Origin: Bremia lactucae
Lineage: Eukaryota > Oomycota > Peronosporomycetes > Peronosporales > Peronosporaceae
DNA length: 64,000 nucleotides
Direction of reading: 5' to 3'
Assembly (NCBI RefSeq): GCF_004359215.1
Contig: NC_090624.1
Span: 1,072,579 to 1,136,578, forward strand
Shown here: one piece after another, positions 31,969 to 42,821 of the stretch
Numbering within the stretch: the first letter of the stretch is position 1
Layout: each line of letters opens with the position of its first letter
Notes under the pieces: model-generated
Told to the model about the DNA's origin: nothing
The model's input: the letters and a program-made list of their open reading frames with translations, nothing else
Database searches by the model: none
Position numbers and translations under genes: made by a program

Positions 31969-33045
31969 CAAGCCCCGCCAGCTCTGCTTTCTCCGCCTCA
32001 GACACTGCTTTCGCTATCATGAACGATGCCTCTACGCCAAGTCAGATCAACAGATTCGACGGCACCAACTTTCACAAGTGGAATTTCAAGATGTAGATGG
32101 TGCTGGAGAAAGGGACTTGTGGGGAGTGACAAATGGGGAAATCAAGCTCGAGCACTGCACGAATACGATAAATCAGGTGACCTTCAAATGGAGGTCTCGA
32201 AAGGCGCTGGTGATTATCTGTCTTGCGATGGAAGACTCGCAGCTACCGCTGGTCCGATCGTCGAGTGGTCGCAGGATACATGGTCACGACTGAAAGGACA
32301 CTTCAAGAAGAGGAGCTTCACAAACAAGCTCTTTCCTCGTCGACATTTTTATATTTACAACAATGATGGAAGAAGGTGATGATGTCCTAGAATACACCAA
32401 CAAGCTCAAGACGCTAGCGGGCCAGCTTGACGCTGTGGGTGCCCCGGTGAGCGAGGACGACTTTGTCATCACGCTACTTGGGAGTCTTAGTGACTCGTTC
32501 CAGTTTCTTATCACGGCGTTGGAATCGCGAGGTGCGTTGACTTAGGAGCTGGTGTCGTCTCGACTCCTACACGAGGACATGAAACGCAAGGACCAGGGTG
32601 GTGACGGAGCTGCGTCTGGTCAAGCGTTTATGATGAAGCATGCTAAGCGCAAAGGACTGTCGGTGAAGAAGACTGGTGCTGCCACAATCGAGGACACTCG
32701 CGAGGGGCAATCTGCGATGGATCGCGGATTGCCCCTCGCGAGTCCAGAATACGCTGAATAATATCGGTCACAGCGTTCAAACGTAGCACAGGTTGAAGAT
32801 TCTGGCGACTATCTTTTCTCGGTTGGCAGTAGCAGCAGCTCTGCCAAGCCAAACGATGTATGGCTGATCGACTCGGGGGCGATGCAACGCATGACATTTT
32901 CGAAGAAGTTCATGCGGAACTACAAGGTTTTCATCAATCGACGTTCATCTTGCGGACTACGCTGTTGTCCGAGCTATCGGCAGCGGTGACATCGTCATGT
33001 CAATGAAGACTTGTGTCGACGTCGCATCGAGGTAACGATGTACGC
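31969..33045 (+). pseudogene. Copia-B gag-protease relic
   Basis: Begins just after the PBS position (CCAAGCCCCGCCAGCTCTG) with STPSQINRFDGTNFHKW, then VSEDDFVITLLGSLSDSFQF (32448-32505), SSRLLHEDMKRKDQGGD, and a knuckle destroyed by a fold-back insertion at 32696-32743. Protease WLIDSGAMQRM retains the catalytic DSGA (32867-32883). The frame breaks at TAG 32096 and elsewhere. The Gyp-3 LTR sits directly at its 5' end, so Gyp-3 probably inserted here. It turns into inverted RT sequence at about 33045. Confidence 0.8.
32696..32743. repeat. fold-back palindrome at Copia-B zinc knuckle
   Basis: 23-base arms (32696-32718 and 32721-32743) with one mismatch and a 2-base centre. The right arm is the normal knuckle/SRVQ coding sequence. 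The left arm is an inverted copy that replaced part of the CCHC codons. Confidence 0.9.
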
Positions 33046-35008
33046 TCTTCCGAGCTGGCTAGTGTATTGGACATGGGTCAGCAGCAAATTGGCAAAACTT
33101 CCACAGGCGCAGCATGATCCGGACGAGTTGCAGCCATAAGGTACCAACGCAACTTCGGTACGGTGCGTTCTTCATTGTATATTCCTGCTTGCATTCACCT
33201 TGACACATGCTCTTCGTCAACTTAAGTCCTGCATCTTGAGGCGTCTTCACAGGCTTGCTGTATGGCATTCCGAATCTGTTCAAAGTTGATTTAAAAAACT
33301 TGGTTTGCCGAAATTGTGACTTGACCGGATACTTGATCTTGTCCAATAACCATGCCGAAAAAATACTTGAGTTCACCAAGATCAATCATCTCAAATCGAT
33401 CGCTAAGTACCCGCTTCGTTGATATCAGGAGCGAGTCTTCACTCCTTCTGAGGATCAGGTCGTCCACGTAAAGCACAACAATAATTATGTTACCGTTGGT
33501 GCGCTTGATGTAGACGCAGTGATCGAACTCACACTTGTTAAAATTCATCTTGATCATGAACTCGTCGATGGTGTGATTTCACATGCGCGGCGACTGCTAA
33601 ATTCCCTAGAGCGACCGCTTGAGCTTGCACGCATAGTTTGGGCTGTCCGCGCTGATAAATCCTTCGGTCTGTGTAAGTAAATCCATTATTCAGAATCCCG
33701 TTCAAAAATGTAGTCTTCAAGTCCATTTGATGCAGCGTCAAACCGTACGTGGAAGCGAATCGAAGCAAACTTCGCTACTGGCGCAAATGGCTCCTCGTAG
33801 GCGACTCCATATTTCTGCAAAAAACCCTTGGTCACGTGCGCGCCTTGTAACGCATGATAATTCCGTCTTGATTTTCCTTCACTAAACCCATTTACAGCTG
33901 ACTGCGTCCCTTTTGCAGGGGCACAACTTCCATGTCTTGTTCTTGTGAAGCGACTCTAGTTCGGAGTCACATGCAGCTTTCCACTCTTCCGCGTCGCTGG
34001 ATTCCATCACCGAAATGAACGTTGTCGGCATTTCTCCCACTGAATACATGCTGCATACTCTTCTCATCGTCCATAACTGTAGCAGACGCTGACATTTTTC
34101 GAGCGTCGACCGTCGATATTCTGCCCCGTGTCTCTTGGAACGCAGTTTCAGTGACCTTTGCCAATGACTCAGTACGAGTATTCCGCTTGCTATCCAGATC
34201 AAATACCGGGTCGGCGTCCTGAACTTCAGCTCCACTTCAAATCCATATCAATGTCCGCCGAGGTATTTTCTTCATCGTCGTCTTGAATCTCGGCAGACTT
34301 GCACTTGTACCCGTCATTAATTTTCTCACCTTAAAAAGTGTCTTCCTTGAACTGGGCATCGCGACTCATCAGAATTCGACCAGTTGACACGTCTTCAAGT
34401 GATACGTCTTCTGGTGCTCCGAATAACCCAAAAATCGGCACAATACGGCTTTTGCGTCCAGCTTGGAGCGCTTTTTCCTTGGAACGTGGACGCGCGCGTG
34501 ACAGCCAAAAAACTTGATGTTTGCCAGTAGCGGTTTTTTCGTCGTCCAAATCTCGAATGACGACTTTCCATAGTCGATAGCACGCGATGGACACCAATTA
34601 CGAAGAAACATGGCCGTCCTATCAGCTTCACCTCAATATTGCTCGGCGAGGCCGGCGTGGTGCAGCATGCACCTAGCACATTCCACAAGCGTCCGGTTCA
34701 TTCGCTCAGCAACTTCATTCAACTGTAGCGTGTAATGAGGCGTATACTTTTGAATAATTCCTTGATTCAAACAAAACTTGGTCATTTTTTCGTACGCATA
34801 CTCGCCAAAGTTGTCGCAACAAGACATTTTACGCGCTTGACGGTCTGATTTTCCGCGAACGCAACAAAATTGGCGAACTTGTCCAGAACTTTTGACTGCT
34901 CTTGATCCAATAAACGACCCCGTATCGGGATTTGTCATCGATGAAAGTCACAAAATAACGCTTGCCGCTAAAATTCGAGGTCTGCATAGGGCCACATACA
35001 TCAATCCT
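33046..35008 (-). pseudogene. Copia-B integrase and RT, inverted relative to gag
   Basis: Minus strand from 35008 down: integrase core (IDVCGPMQTSNFSGKRYFV), LNEVAERMNRTLVECARCM (34690-34750) with the expected catalytic Glu, the acidic linker (33990-34330), EEWKAACDSELESLHKNKT, RT (GLTLHQMDLKTTFLNGI near 33720), and VVLYVDDLILRRSED with YVDD near 33455. It ends at TRPDHAAPVEVL near 33090. Gag and protease of the same family lie head-on at 31969-33045 and a plus-strand tail at 37008, so the middle of a Copia-B element appears inverted or rearranged. Frameshifts separate the pieces. Confidence 0.8.
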
Positions 35009-36745
35009 CATCCTCCATTTTGGCGCCAATACTACTAAGCTTGGCACTAACGTTGAGGACTCGTTGCAGTGGTGCAACACGTTCTCGCCTTCCGCCATCT
35101 CCATGCTGAATAGCTGGCGCTTTAAGTAATGCGCCCAGCCTTCTAAGATTCGCCGTACAATGTCTTAATGCGTGTCCAGGTAACCCAGGCTTCTTCACAG
35201 TCGTCAAACACGTGTTGATAGCCTGCGTGCATATGAAGTAGCATTAGGCCAAACGCAATATTGCTGGCCTTGACAAACTCGTCCCTGGCACGAGTATCCA
35301 CAAACGACGGAGCCAGCTTACGGTTAACCACGTGCCACACCGACTTGCGGAAAACACGCCGCGAATATAGCTATCCACGTGGCATAGTTGTCGCCATTTA
35401 ACTTGTCGACACCAATTTTCGACGAAACATCTTCATGCATCCGCTTGCCTCATCCACAATGAGTAGCAGGTACTTGCTTACACCAAGCGATTCTTGTTAC
35501 ATTGGACCGCTGATATAGAAGCGCAGCAGCTCGAACGAGGTGTGCTGATGCTTATCATAGTTGCTTGGAAACGTTTTTTGGGCCGTTTTTCCTTCTTGGC
35601 ATCCACGACGCATACTTGATATGCTTGATGCCGGTGGTGTAGAGGCGTCCTTAATCATTCCACTTGCAATCAGTTGTTTTCGCAGCACGTCGGTCGGAGC
35701 ATGACTCACACGCGTGCAGGTCAATATTGATGTTTATAGTCGCCGAATTAGCCAAACGCTATCGCCCATAGTCGTTGTCTTGTTGCTATCCGCCACCAAA
35801 AACTCGCATTGGTCTCGTTCGTCCAGTGTTTATTACTTCGACTTGTCGTAGCATATATGATGAGTGGCGCCACTGCCAATAGCCCACATTCCTGGCATAT
35901 CCTTGCCTGTCGGCAACTCGCTTCCAGAGGAACTCCAAATACGACCCGGTCGTATTCGTAGTCGTCGTTTTGCCGATACTGAACGTTGTTGCTAGCTCCG
36001 CGTCCACTATTTTGTCCGCCGCGTCGAGCTCCTCGATTGTCGTATTTTTGCTTGATTCAGCAGCGCTCTACCGCATGCTCCAACTTTCCGCAATACGTAC
36101 ATTGGCGGACTCTCGCTTAGCACTGAACGCTTTCGCTGCGTCTTCAGTCTTCACCATTGCGGTCCTACCACCTTGCCGCTTGATGTGCTCGTTCGTCAGC
36201 ACCTCTACAACGTCTTGCGCTCACAATTCTGCCTGCTCATCTGCAAATTCAGCACGACATTCTCGCAGCTTTTTGGCAAGCTTCGAAGCAAACATATAGC
36301 AACATCCTCCATCTTGGCGTCAATACTACTATGCTTGGCACTGATGCTGAGGACTCGTTCTAGTGATGCAACACGTTCTCGTCTTCCGCCATCTCTATTC
36401 TGAATAGCTGGCACTTTAAGTAATGCGCCCAGCCTTCTACGATCCACCGTATAATGGCTTATTGCATGTCTAGACAACGCAGGCTTCTTCACAGTCGTCA
36501 AACACGTGTTGATAATCTGCGTCCATATGAAGTAGCATTAGGCCAAACGCAATATTGCTGGCCTTGACATCCTCGTCCCTGGCACAATTATCCGCAAATG
36601 ACGGAGTCACCTCACGGTAACCACGTGCCACACCGACTTCATTAGGAAAAAATCAGGCATGTAGTGGTTCCACGTGGCATAGTAGTCGCCGTTAAACTTG
36701 TTTCGTCGAAACATATTGGGCGGTAGTCATGGCCGTTGGGCTCAT
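35009..36745 (-). pseudogene. Copia-A gag, protease, integrase relic with internal duplication
   Basis: Minus strand. The ATG at 36745 (MSPTAMTTAQ) lies in the PBS. Gag runs 36205-36740 ([32 protein letters not shown]). Linker [15 protein letters not shown] and a decayed protease follow at 35880-36000. GAG-pre-integrase ARVSHAPTDVLRKQL is at 35640-35710, then [14 protein letters not shown]. It then restarts with a second gag N-terminus, [15 protein letters not shown] (about 35385-35430), [19 protein letters not shown], and EMAEGENVLHHCNE, which fuses to Copia-B integrase at 35009. Two gag pieces plus integrase show rearrangement or recombination between elements. Confidence 0.78.
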
Positions 36746-36749
36746 AACC
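36738..36749 (-). promoter_or_regulatory. Copia-A PBS overlapping the start codon
   Basis: Minus strand GGTTATGAGCCC, exact consensus, directly abutting the LTR end CTTCAACA. The ATG inside it is the Gag start. Confidence 0.8.
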
Positions 36750-37007
36750 TGTTGAAGTCTGAAATCGATGCTTAAGAGAGCGAAGAAGAAAGGGAGCGAA
36801 GCAGAGAGTCTGCGCGATGTCGCGAAGACACTTGAGTCGGAGAAGGGATATTTGATACATTGGGAATTATACCTCTACTTCTCGTAGCCACTGATTTGTA
36901 CATAGTGTAATTTACAATACTATAGTATAAGTAAATGCTATGCCAAACCGCGGTTCGGATTGAACCTGTTTGGATTGCGTACATTACCTGAAACCCATAA
37001 CCTTCAA
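36750..37007 (-). repeat. Copia-A LTR, partial
   Basis: TGTTGAAG at the PBS side. It extends to about 37007, where plus-strand Copia-B tail begins. A ~40-base block (GCGGTTCGGATTG...) recurs at 3223-3262 in the same absolute orientation. No genes. Confidence 0.6.
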
Positions 37008-37099
37008 TAGACTCAAGACATGCTGGCTGATACAATGACGAAGCCGATTGTCGCTGATCAAGCTTGGGATAGGTGTCGTCGCTGTCGAGTCCAGTGGGA
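37008..37099 (+). pseudogene. Copia-B pol tail and polypurine tract
   Basis: DMLADTMTKPIVADQAW, the conserved C-terminal motif of copia RNase H, then the purine tract CCAGTGGGAG before the LTR. Confidence 0.72.
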
Positions 37100-37520
37100 G
37101 TGTTGCCGATAAGCACATCGAGCGGCTAAGTTGCACACAAGCTGCGATTGTTATTGATGCGCCTCCACATGCACAAGACTAACCGATAAGCACCGGTGGG
37201 TCATCGACATAGCACGACAGCGATCCTCTACATGCGACAAGACAAAGATGGTTCCGCAAAGTATCAATCATCGTTTTTAAGATGGGCGGTGATCAACTTC
37301 TAGATGGGCGATGATTAACTTCGAAATGGGCGAGGATAAAGTTCAAGATGGGATCTTCGCGTGGTAGAAGATGATTGGCTAAAATGGATGTAACCAGTAA
37401 GTAAAATTCAGTAAAGTATCCAGTATGCGTAGATGTAGCAAATAGTTGGCGAGCTAATGACCTTTAATATACTTACTTTGCATTTGCCAACTAGTGCTCA
37501 CTTAGCCTTTAACATCCGAT
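37100..37520 (+). repeat. Copia-B LTR
   Basis: Starts TGTTGCCGATAAGCAC. Contains the B2 blocks (GATGCGCCTCCACATG, GATGGTTCCGC) and a tandem motif of GATGGGCGATGAT near 37280-37330. Ends CTTTAACATC after the initiator-like GCTCACTTAGCC. Confidence 0.78.
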
Positions 37521-37529
37521 TATCCTCCT

Positions 37530-37735
37530 ACAACATCAGAACATTATCGCTTAAGTCTTCACCGAGCTCGCGCATTAAAGCCCTTAGCCACACTGCCTTT
37601 AAGTAGCTTTGGATAATGCTATGTACCTGGCTTCAGTAGAGGACAACACAGCAGTCCTTTGTTTCTTGCTGCGCCAGCTGATACCACCATTCAGCACAAG
37701 ATGCACCCACTGGTACTGCGCCTTGACTTGAAATG
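37530..37735 (-). pseudogene. Copia-B RNase H fragment
   Basis: Minus strand GGISWRSKKQRTAVLSSTEA, RYIALSKAT and a decayed RELGED block. It holds the catalytic Glu region of RNase H. Orphan fragment, inverted to the LTR beside it. Confidence 0.7.
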
Positions 37736-37745
37736 ACCTGCCCAG

Positions 37746-38000
37746 TGTGGTTCACATTGTGAACCCACCCTTGTGTATGTGATGCACATAGGTGCATTCA
37801 CATTAGGAGGGATGACGCCTAGCGTCATCCGTTACGCGAGGTATCTTGAAAGATATGCTGGCAATACATATGAGTGTTATCTACAGAGATGACATTTATG
37901 ATTGTTTAAATGAGCATTTATTGATAATACGCATTAAATATAAATCAGTCAAAAAACTACTTCCTACTCGGTAAGTGCGCACGAGGAGTCGGATCATCGC
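37746..38000 (+). repeat. Gyp-2 5' LTR (end uncertain)
   Basis: Begins TGTGGTTCACATTGTGAACC (itself an inverted repeat). Contains the perfect hairpin GGATGACGC-CTA-GCGTCATCC (37822-37842) and AT-rich sequence to about 37950. Precedes Gyp-2 gag. The 3' end is not defined by a visible PBS. Confidence 0.5.
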
Positions 38001-38029
38001 TCCCGTGACGACCCGTTTACCAGAGTACT

Positions 38030-39290
38030 TAGTGCGTTGGGTGAGGTCGCTAAGGCGCCCACCACAACTACCTCACGGCACACGAGAGTAGACGGTCAAA
38101 CCGCTTCCTCGCTGTCGCTAGGGTGTGTGCTTAAGAAGAGCGTGGCCGCATTAAGTCGTGCCCGTCTACTCTTGGTAGCACTTCAAATCCTTCCCACATC
38201 CCGCATCTCTGCGTGTGGACGTAAGGATGAACCTCAATATCGATTAGGCTCGTTTCCCCACCTCTCCGAACATCATCGGGAGGTGGCAGGGCACTTGGCG
38301 CAGGGACTTGGTGGATCTTATTAAATCCTTCTGAGCAACATCACGTTGCTCAGTTGTAGTAGTTTAAGGCATTCGTGCTTGGACAGCGAAGAGCCGCGTC
38401 CGACACCGAGCCATGCTGCGGCGGAGTCCGCCACTCAGACTCAGATGAGCTGAGACGTTAGAAGGCTCAGAGCGAGGCTCTCTACAGGACTATTGAGATG
38501 CTCTCTGCCCGGCCGCATCAGCCGAGGCCCGTTCGGAGGGACCGCCCAAGTTTGATGGAACTGCAGCGCACACGATTGTCCACTGGCTTTTAGCGGTGGA
38601 GCAATGCGGTGTCACGCAGCTCATCGAGGACGACAGCCGGATGGTGTCGCACGCCATGTCGCATCTGCACGGTAAGGCCTCAGAGTGGGCTTACTCGGCG
38701 CATATGGCGGACAGAAAGGCGTTCCCTACATGGGCGATCTTTAAGGAAAATATTCGCGCCATGTACCAGTCGCTGAAAAACGATGAATTGCTGTAGGCGC
38801 GCTTCTTTGGAGCGCGACAGGCGAAGCGATCTCTGCAAGAGTATGTGCAGGAGATGCGCTCGCTGTCACCGTCCATTACCGTAGGTCCGATTCCGGAGCA
38901 CATTAAGGTGCCCACGTTTATGAACGGACTACGGCATGGCCCATCGCGACAGGCCTTTTTTAGTAAGGTGCCGTCGGCGATGGAAGAGCAATTCAAATTG
39001 CCATAGCTGTGGAACAATCCTACAACAGTGCCTCGGCGACAGCTTGGTATAAGCCGTCGGCCGAGAGGACGGATGCCACTTCCATGGAGTTGGGCAATGC
39101 AGATGTAATCGGCTTTAAATGCAGCAAGCGCGGCCATATAATGGCTCGCTGCTATGCCAGGGTCCCTGCTGGGGCAAAGATACCCAGCAAGAGAACTCAC
39201 TTCCCAAAGGGCGATGGCAAGATCCAGCGTGCGAGACGCATGAGTTCTGCATCGACCACTGAGGGGTCGAGAAATGCAAGAGTGCAGTAG
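38030..39290 (+). pseudogene. Gyp-2 Gag relic
   Basis: A decayed Gag N-terminal region (about 38030-38540) is followed by KFDGTAAHTIVHW-like sequence, then MEQCGVTQLIEDDSRMVSHA (38596), HLHGKASEWAY and WAIFKENIRAMYQ, a stop at 38794, SLQEYVQEMRSL and MNGLRHGPSRQAFF. A frameshift near 39005 leads to the C-terminal piece 39009-39290 with FKCSKRGHIMARCYA, a CCHC knuckle lacking its first cysteine (Gly instead). It ends SRNARVQ at TAG 39288-39290. A different family from Gyp-1 by sequence. Confidence 0.8.
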
Positions 39291-39308
39291 GGGCGGGATG
39301 CCCTACTG
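39264..39308 (+). promoter_or_regulatory. Gyp-2 gag/pol junction: hairpin with stop, pol in -1 frame
   Basis: The gag stop lies in a hairpin with 8-base arms CAGTAGGG (39285-39292) and CCCTACTG (39301-39308). Pol continues in the -1 frame (AVGAGCPTDADSEATHKF). At the heptamer position aligned to Gyp-1 it has G AGA AAT, which is not a good slippery site, so this copy is probably decayed. Confidence 0.55.
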
Positions 39309-39935
39309 ACGCGGACTCTGAAGCTACCCACAAGTTCAGAGTTGTCGAACAAAAGGATAGCATTCTCAAAATTTCGGCCCTCAACCTTGCTGGGTCTATA
39401 GCGCTCAAGTACGAGGTATGACCAAGTGATTACCCTCCTATTGGATTCGGGTGCATCACAAAATTTTGTAAAACTCGCGGCTCTAAGAGAGAGACCGGCG
39501 ATGTTTGAGTCGCTTTGCCAGGATGGCAAGCGAGAAGAGGCGACCGTTCGTTTAGCTAATGGCGCGCTCGTTTAGCCTGAGGGAGCTCAGGTAGAATTCG
39601 CCTTCAGCTTTAGTGACTTCTCTTGTAAGGAGAAGTTCACAGTGCTAGGTATGAAGAGTCCCTATGACCTCATCCTAGGCATGTCATGGTTGGCAAATAA
39701 CCAACCATGGATAGACTGGCGTACACGCACAGTTGCGAACTCTACGCAGGACACCGGAAAGATGTGCTCCTGCGAGAGGCGTATGCAGCTGATGGCGTGA
39801 TAGACACAGTTGAGGGTGCGTTGACGGGATGTCAAACATCACTTCATGGGAAAGTCAATTATCTTCACCACGTCGGATTAAAAGGATGTCTACTATCAGG
39901 TGCTTATGAGAGAGTCCGATGTAGCCATTCTTACG
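39291..39935 (+). pseudogene. Gyp-2 protease and start of RT
   Basis: The -1 frame encodes DADSEATHKFRVVEQKDSIL up to a stop at 39419. One frame over, protease reads ITLLLDSGASQNFVKLA with catalytic DSGA at 39444-39455, and DLILGMSWLANNQPWIDW, the retropepsin ILG flap-end motif (39668-39720). After a decayed stretch it reaches RT YYQVLMRESDVA (39891-39926), where a Copia-B piece intervenes. A one-base indel near 39420 and a TAG at 39574 break it. Confidence 0.75.
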
Positions 39936-40150
39936 GGCTTGCGATCCTGCATGCCGTACTTGGTTAGAATCGACTGCAGAAATTTTGTTTGCCGCATTGA
40001 CACATCTCCAGACTCGTCATTTCGCTTGACTTGCGTTCAGAGACAGAACTTCAGCTCACCTAAGGCGGACATCTCAAATTGCTTACTCAAAGCACGCTTT
40101 GGTCCTCAAGTAAAGTTATACTGCTGCATGCAAGAATTAGATTCCTAGCC
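39936..40150 (-). pseudogene. Copia-B RT end embedded in Gyp-2
   Basis: Minus strand LILACSSITLLE, LGELKFCL, KRNDESGDVSMRQTKF, KYGMQDRKPVRM. This corresponds to the region just after YVDD in the element at 47838-48070, about 215 bases without LTRs. Probably captured by recombination or template switching. Confidence 0.75.
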
Positions 40151-40636
40151 AGGAGATCAACGGCACGAGGCTCGAAGAACGAGTACCTGATTAGGACGAT
40201 CAAAGGCACTTCTAAACGAGTGACCTTTGGATCAGTTCCTATTAAAGAGGACGTGCCTTCGAACGAGTTGCTCGGGGCCGTTAACGACGAAATTGCGGAG
40301 GCATCCTCATTTGAGGTGCTTCGGCCACCCTTTAAATCTGCTGAGGAGATAGTAAAATCTCCCGGAGATGTTGTGGGATCTTTTCCTTGCCGAATTAAAG
40401 GAGGAAAAGATCCACGAAATAGTCACACCAGTTCCAGAAGAGAACTTGGTGGACTGTTGCTCGTCGTCCACAATGGACGAGTGCGTCCTAGAAACGGACA
40501 AAAATAAACGGCTCGCTACTATTAGGTACTCATGAGAGAGTCCGATGTAGCCGAAACAGCTGTAAGCACTCCAAGCGGTATGCTTTGGGAGTGGCTTGTG
40601 ATGCCCCACGGTATGAAAAACGGACCGGCGACATTC
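40151..40636 (+). pseudogene. Gyp-2 pol linker and RT fragment, out of order
   Basis: Linker sequence GTSKRVTFGSVPIKEDV, AVNDEIAEASSFEVLRPP, AEEIVKSPGDVVGS (40204-40378), then a second copy of RT YYxVLMRESDVA (40517-40552) that runs on into ETAVSTPSGMLWEWLVMP and GPATFN in shifted frames. At 40637 it fuses to a Gyp-1 gag/pol junction. The 36-base RT block therefore occurs on both sides of the copia fragment plus linker. Confidence 0.7.
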
Positions 40637-42092
40637 AACCTAGTGGGTCAGTAGGTGTGGATCGCCCTACTGATGCAGAAACGTCAAAAGAATTTGCAGG
40701 CCTTTTGACGAAAGTTGTTCCTCACATACAAACATTGTGTGTTATTGCCCCAGTTGATAAGGTTAGCCTCATCACCTCAAAAATTACAGTGTCAAATAAA
40801 TTGCCACCAAAGTCCTTACTCGATTGTTGGGCGTCGCACAATTTTATTCGACGCCAATCGCTAGAAGATCGCAGGCTCAAGTTTGTTGATCGCGATATAC
40901 CTCTAACGAGGATGACAGTGTGCCTAGCAACAGGCGCATCTGTAACAGCAAAGAAACGTGTAAATGGTATACAATACACGTTAAAGGGTGAACAGTACGA
41001 TGATTGTTTCATCGTACTTGACGATGCGTGTCTCTCGTCCAACAGAGGGTCACCTGATGAAGTGTTGGAGCGTCCTCAAGCGTGTGGATGTCCTACGAGT
41101 GAGTGCGATGGTCTCACTTGTGGGTCGGTCGTTTGCACGACTGCACAAGACCTCAGTGTGAAAATCCATCACACTGTGTAGTTAGATACCGACGGCTGTG
41201 CACAACCACTGGCAGTGTCTTAGTTCGACCACTCGAATAAGTTGAGTGGTACGAAACAAGGATGTTTGCTTGGAAAGCATGCCTGTCTATACGAGGCAGT
41301 GCAAAAGTTTTAGATCAATTGAAGAGTCGATCGTAGAGAATCTCGCTGTGGATGCGGAACCACAGTTAGAGACAGTCAGGGGATACTCATTACATGTAAC
41401 TTGAGGGATAGTTCCCAAGAATTTGCGGGAATAAGTACCCAAAAAGTTGTGGTGAGAGGTTCCCAGGTAACTTTGGAAATAAGTTTTAAAGCGGAAACTA
41501 AGACGCTAAGTGTCTTAGTAAACAACAGATCAAGTGAAGGCGCTTATACACTAAATCTGATAGCGCATTCGAAGTTAGCTTCGGAGACAACTCAATTGCC
41601 AACGCTAGAACCGAAACGGTTCTTGCTTGATCTGCGTAGCGGCAAAGTCAAGCAGATCTACATACTTGTCACAGATGACAACTAAGTGATCGATATTCGG
41701 TCGGGAATAGTATTTTCTAAGAACGAACGGATTCTCAGTAGCTCGTCGATGAATGAAAGTATCCTCGATGAGAAGACTCGGATTGACGTTTTACGTCCCA
41801 ATCTTGGGAAAGACAAATTCAACATATAAAGATTTGATCGAATTCAGAGATATATTCCCTGAATCCAAACCGTGCGAATTGCCTAAGGATAAAGGCTCTC
41901 GACACGAAGTCGACCTGATTCCAGGTTCGAAATACTGTGTTATGAAGCAGTTGCCATTGCCTCGTGAACAAGTATTACCGATCGACATATTCTTTTTTGC
42001 CGAACGCTTGGCAGCGGGCGATGTGAGGAAGTCAACCTCCCACCTAGCTCTCTGACCTTCTGTGTGTGTTAAGCAACAGGAGGGTGGCGTAT

Positions 42093-42158
42093 CGTTGCGG
42101 CGTTAATTTATTGAACGCATGCGTATGTGCATGCGTTCAATAAATTAACGCTGCAACG
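42093..42158. repeat. fold-back palindrome inside Gyp-1 RT
   Basis: Perfect 22-base arms (42101-42122 and 42129-42150) around the loop GTATGT, extended to 30 bases each with one mismatch. The right arm is the normal RT coding sequence (HAFNKL-like). The left arm is an inserted inverted copy. Confidence 0.93.
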
Positions 42159-42783
42159 ATACCGGCTCAAATGCCGACACCACGAAAAGACATAATCTTT
42201 GGTGGTATGTCAAAAGTACTATTTTTTCGTCAATGGATCTGGATTCTATCAGATTCTAATTCGTGAACAGGATATCCCGTTCACAGCAGTAAGCTCCCCA
42301 AGCGGTATGCTATGGGTTGGCTAGTCATGCCACAGGGACTTAGTAATACCCCTGAGATTAAACAGATGTGTAACCAAGCTGTTAAGATCGGTGCGGGATT
42401 TCGCACCGAGTTATTTTGATGATCTCTTCGTTCGTAGCAGAGCCATGAATGGAAAGTCAGACGTTGAAGTTCATCGTACCCACGTCCGAAAGGTTCTTAC
42501 ACTTATGCGTATGCACAAGTTGAATGCAAATTTCAAGAAGTGTATGTTCGATGCAAGCGAAATACCACTTTTTGGGTGCGTCGTGGGTAAACACGGTGTA
42601 CACCCGGATCCGGAAAAGATCAAGGCGGCTACGGATTGGCATGTGCCAGTCGATGTAAAGGGACTTCGAAATTTTCTCGGCTTAGCGGCGTATACTCACG
42701 CCATGATGCCGAAATGACAGCATATTTTTCTTCTTTGTTAATGAAAAATGTTAAGCAGTCATGGAACGCTGATTGTCAGCGTT

Positions 42784-42821
42784 CCTTTGAGGGTATCAGG
42801 CAAACTTGATACCCTCAAAGG
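42784..42821. repeat. short inverted repeat inside Gyp-1 RNase H
   Basis: Perfect 15-base arms (42784-42798 and 42807-42821) around an 8-base loop, with the second arm replacing expected coding sequence. Smaller than the other palindromes, and the centre is partly natural. Confidence 0.7.

Noticed and set aside
37280..37330. Tandem GATGGGCGATGAT motif in an LTR as a CRISPR-like or satellite array
   Set aside because: Only about three imperfect units, no spacers; ordinary LTR internal repetition.
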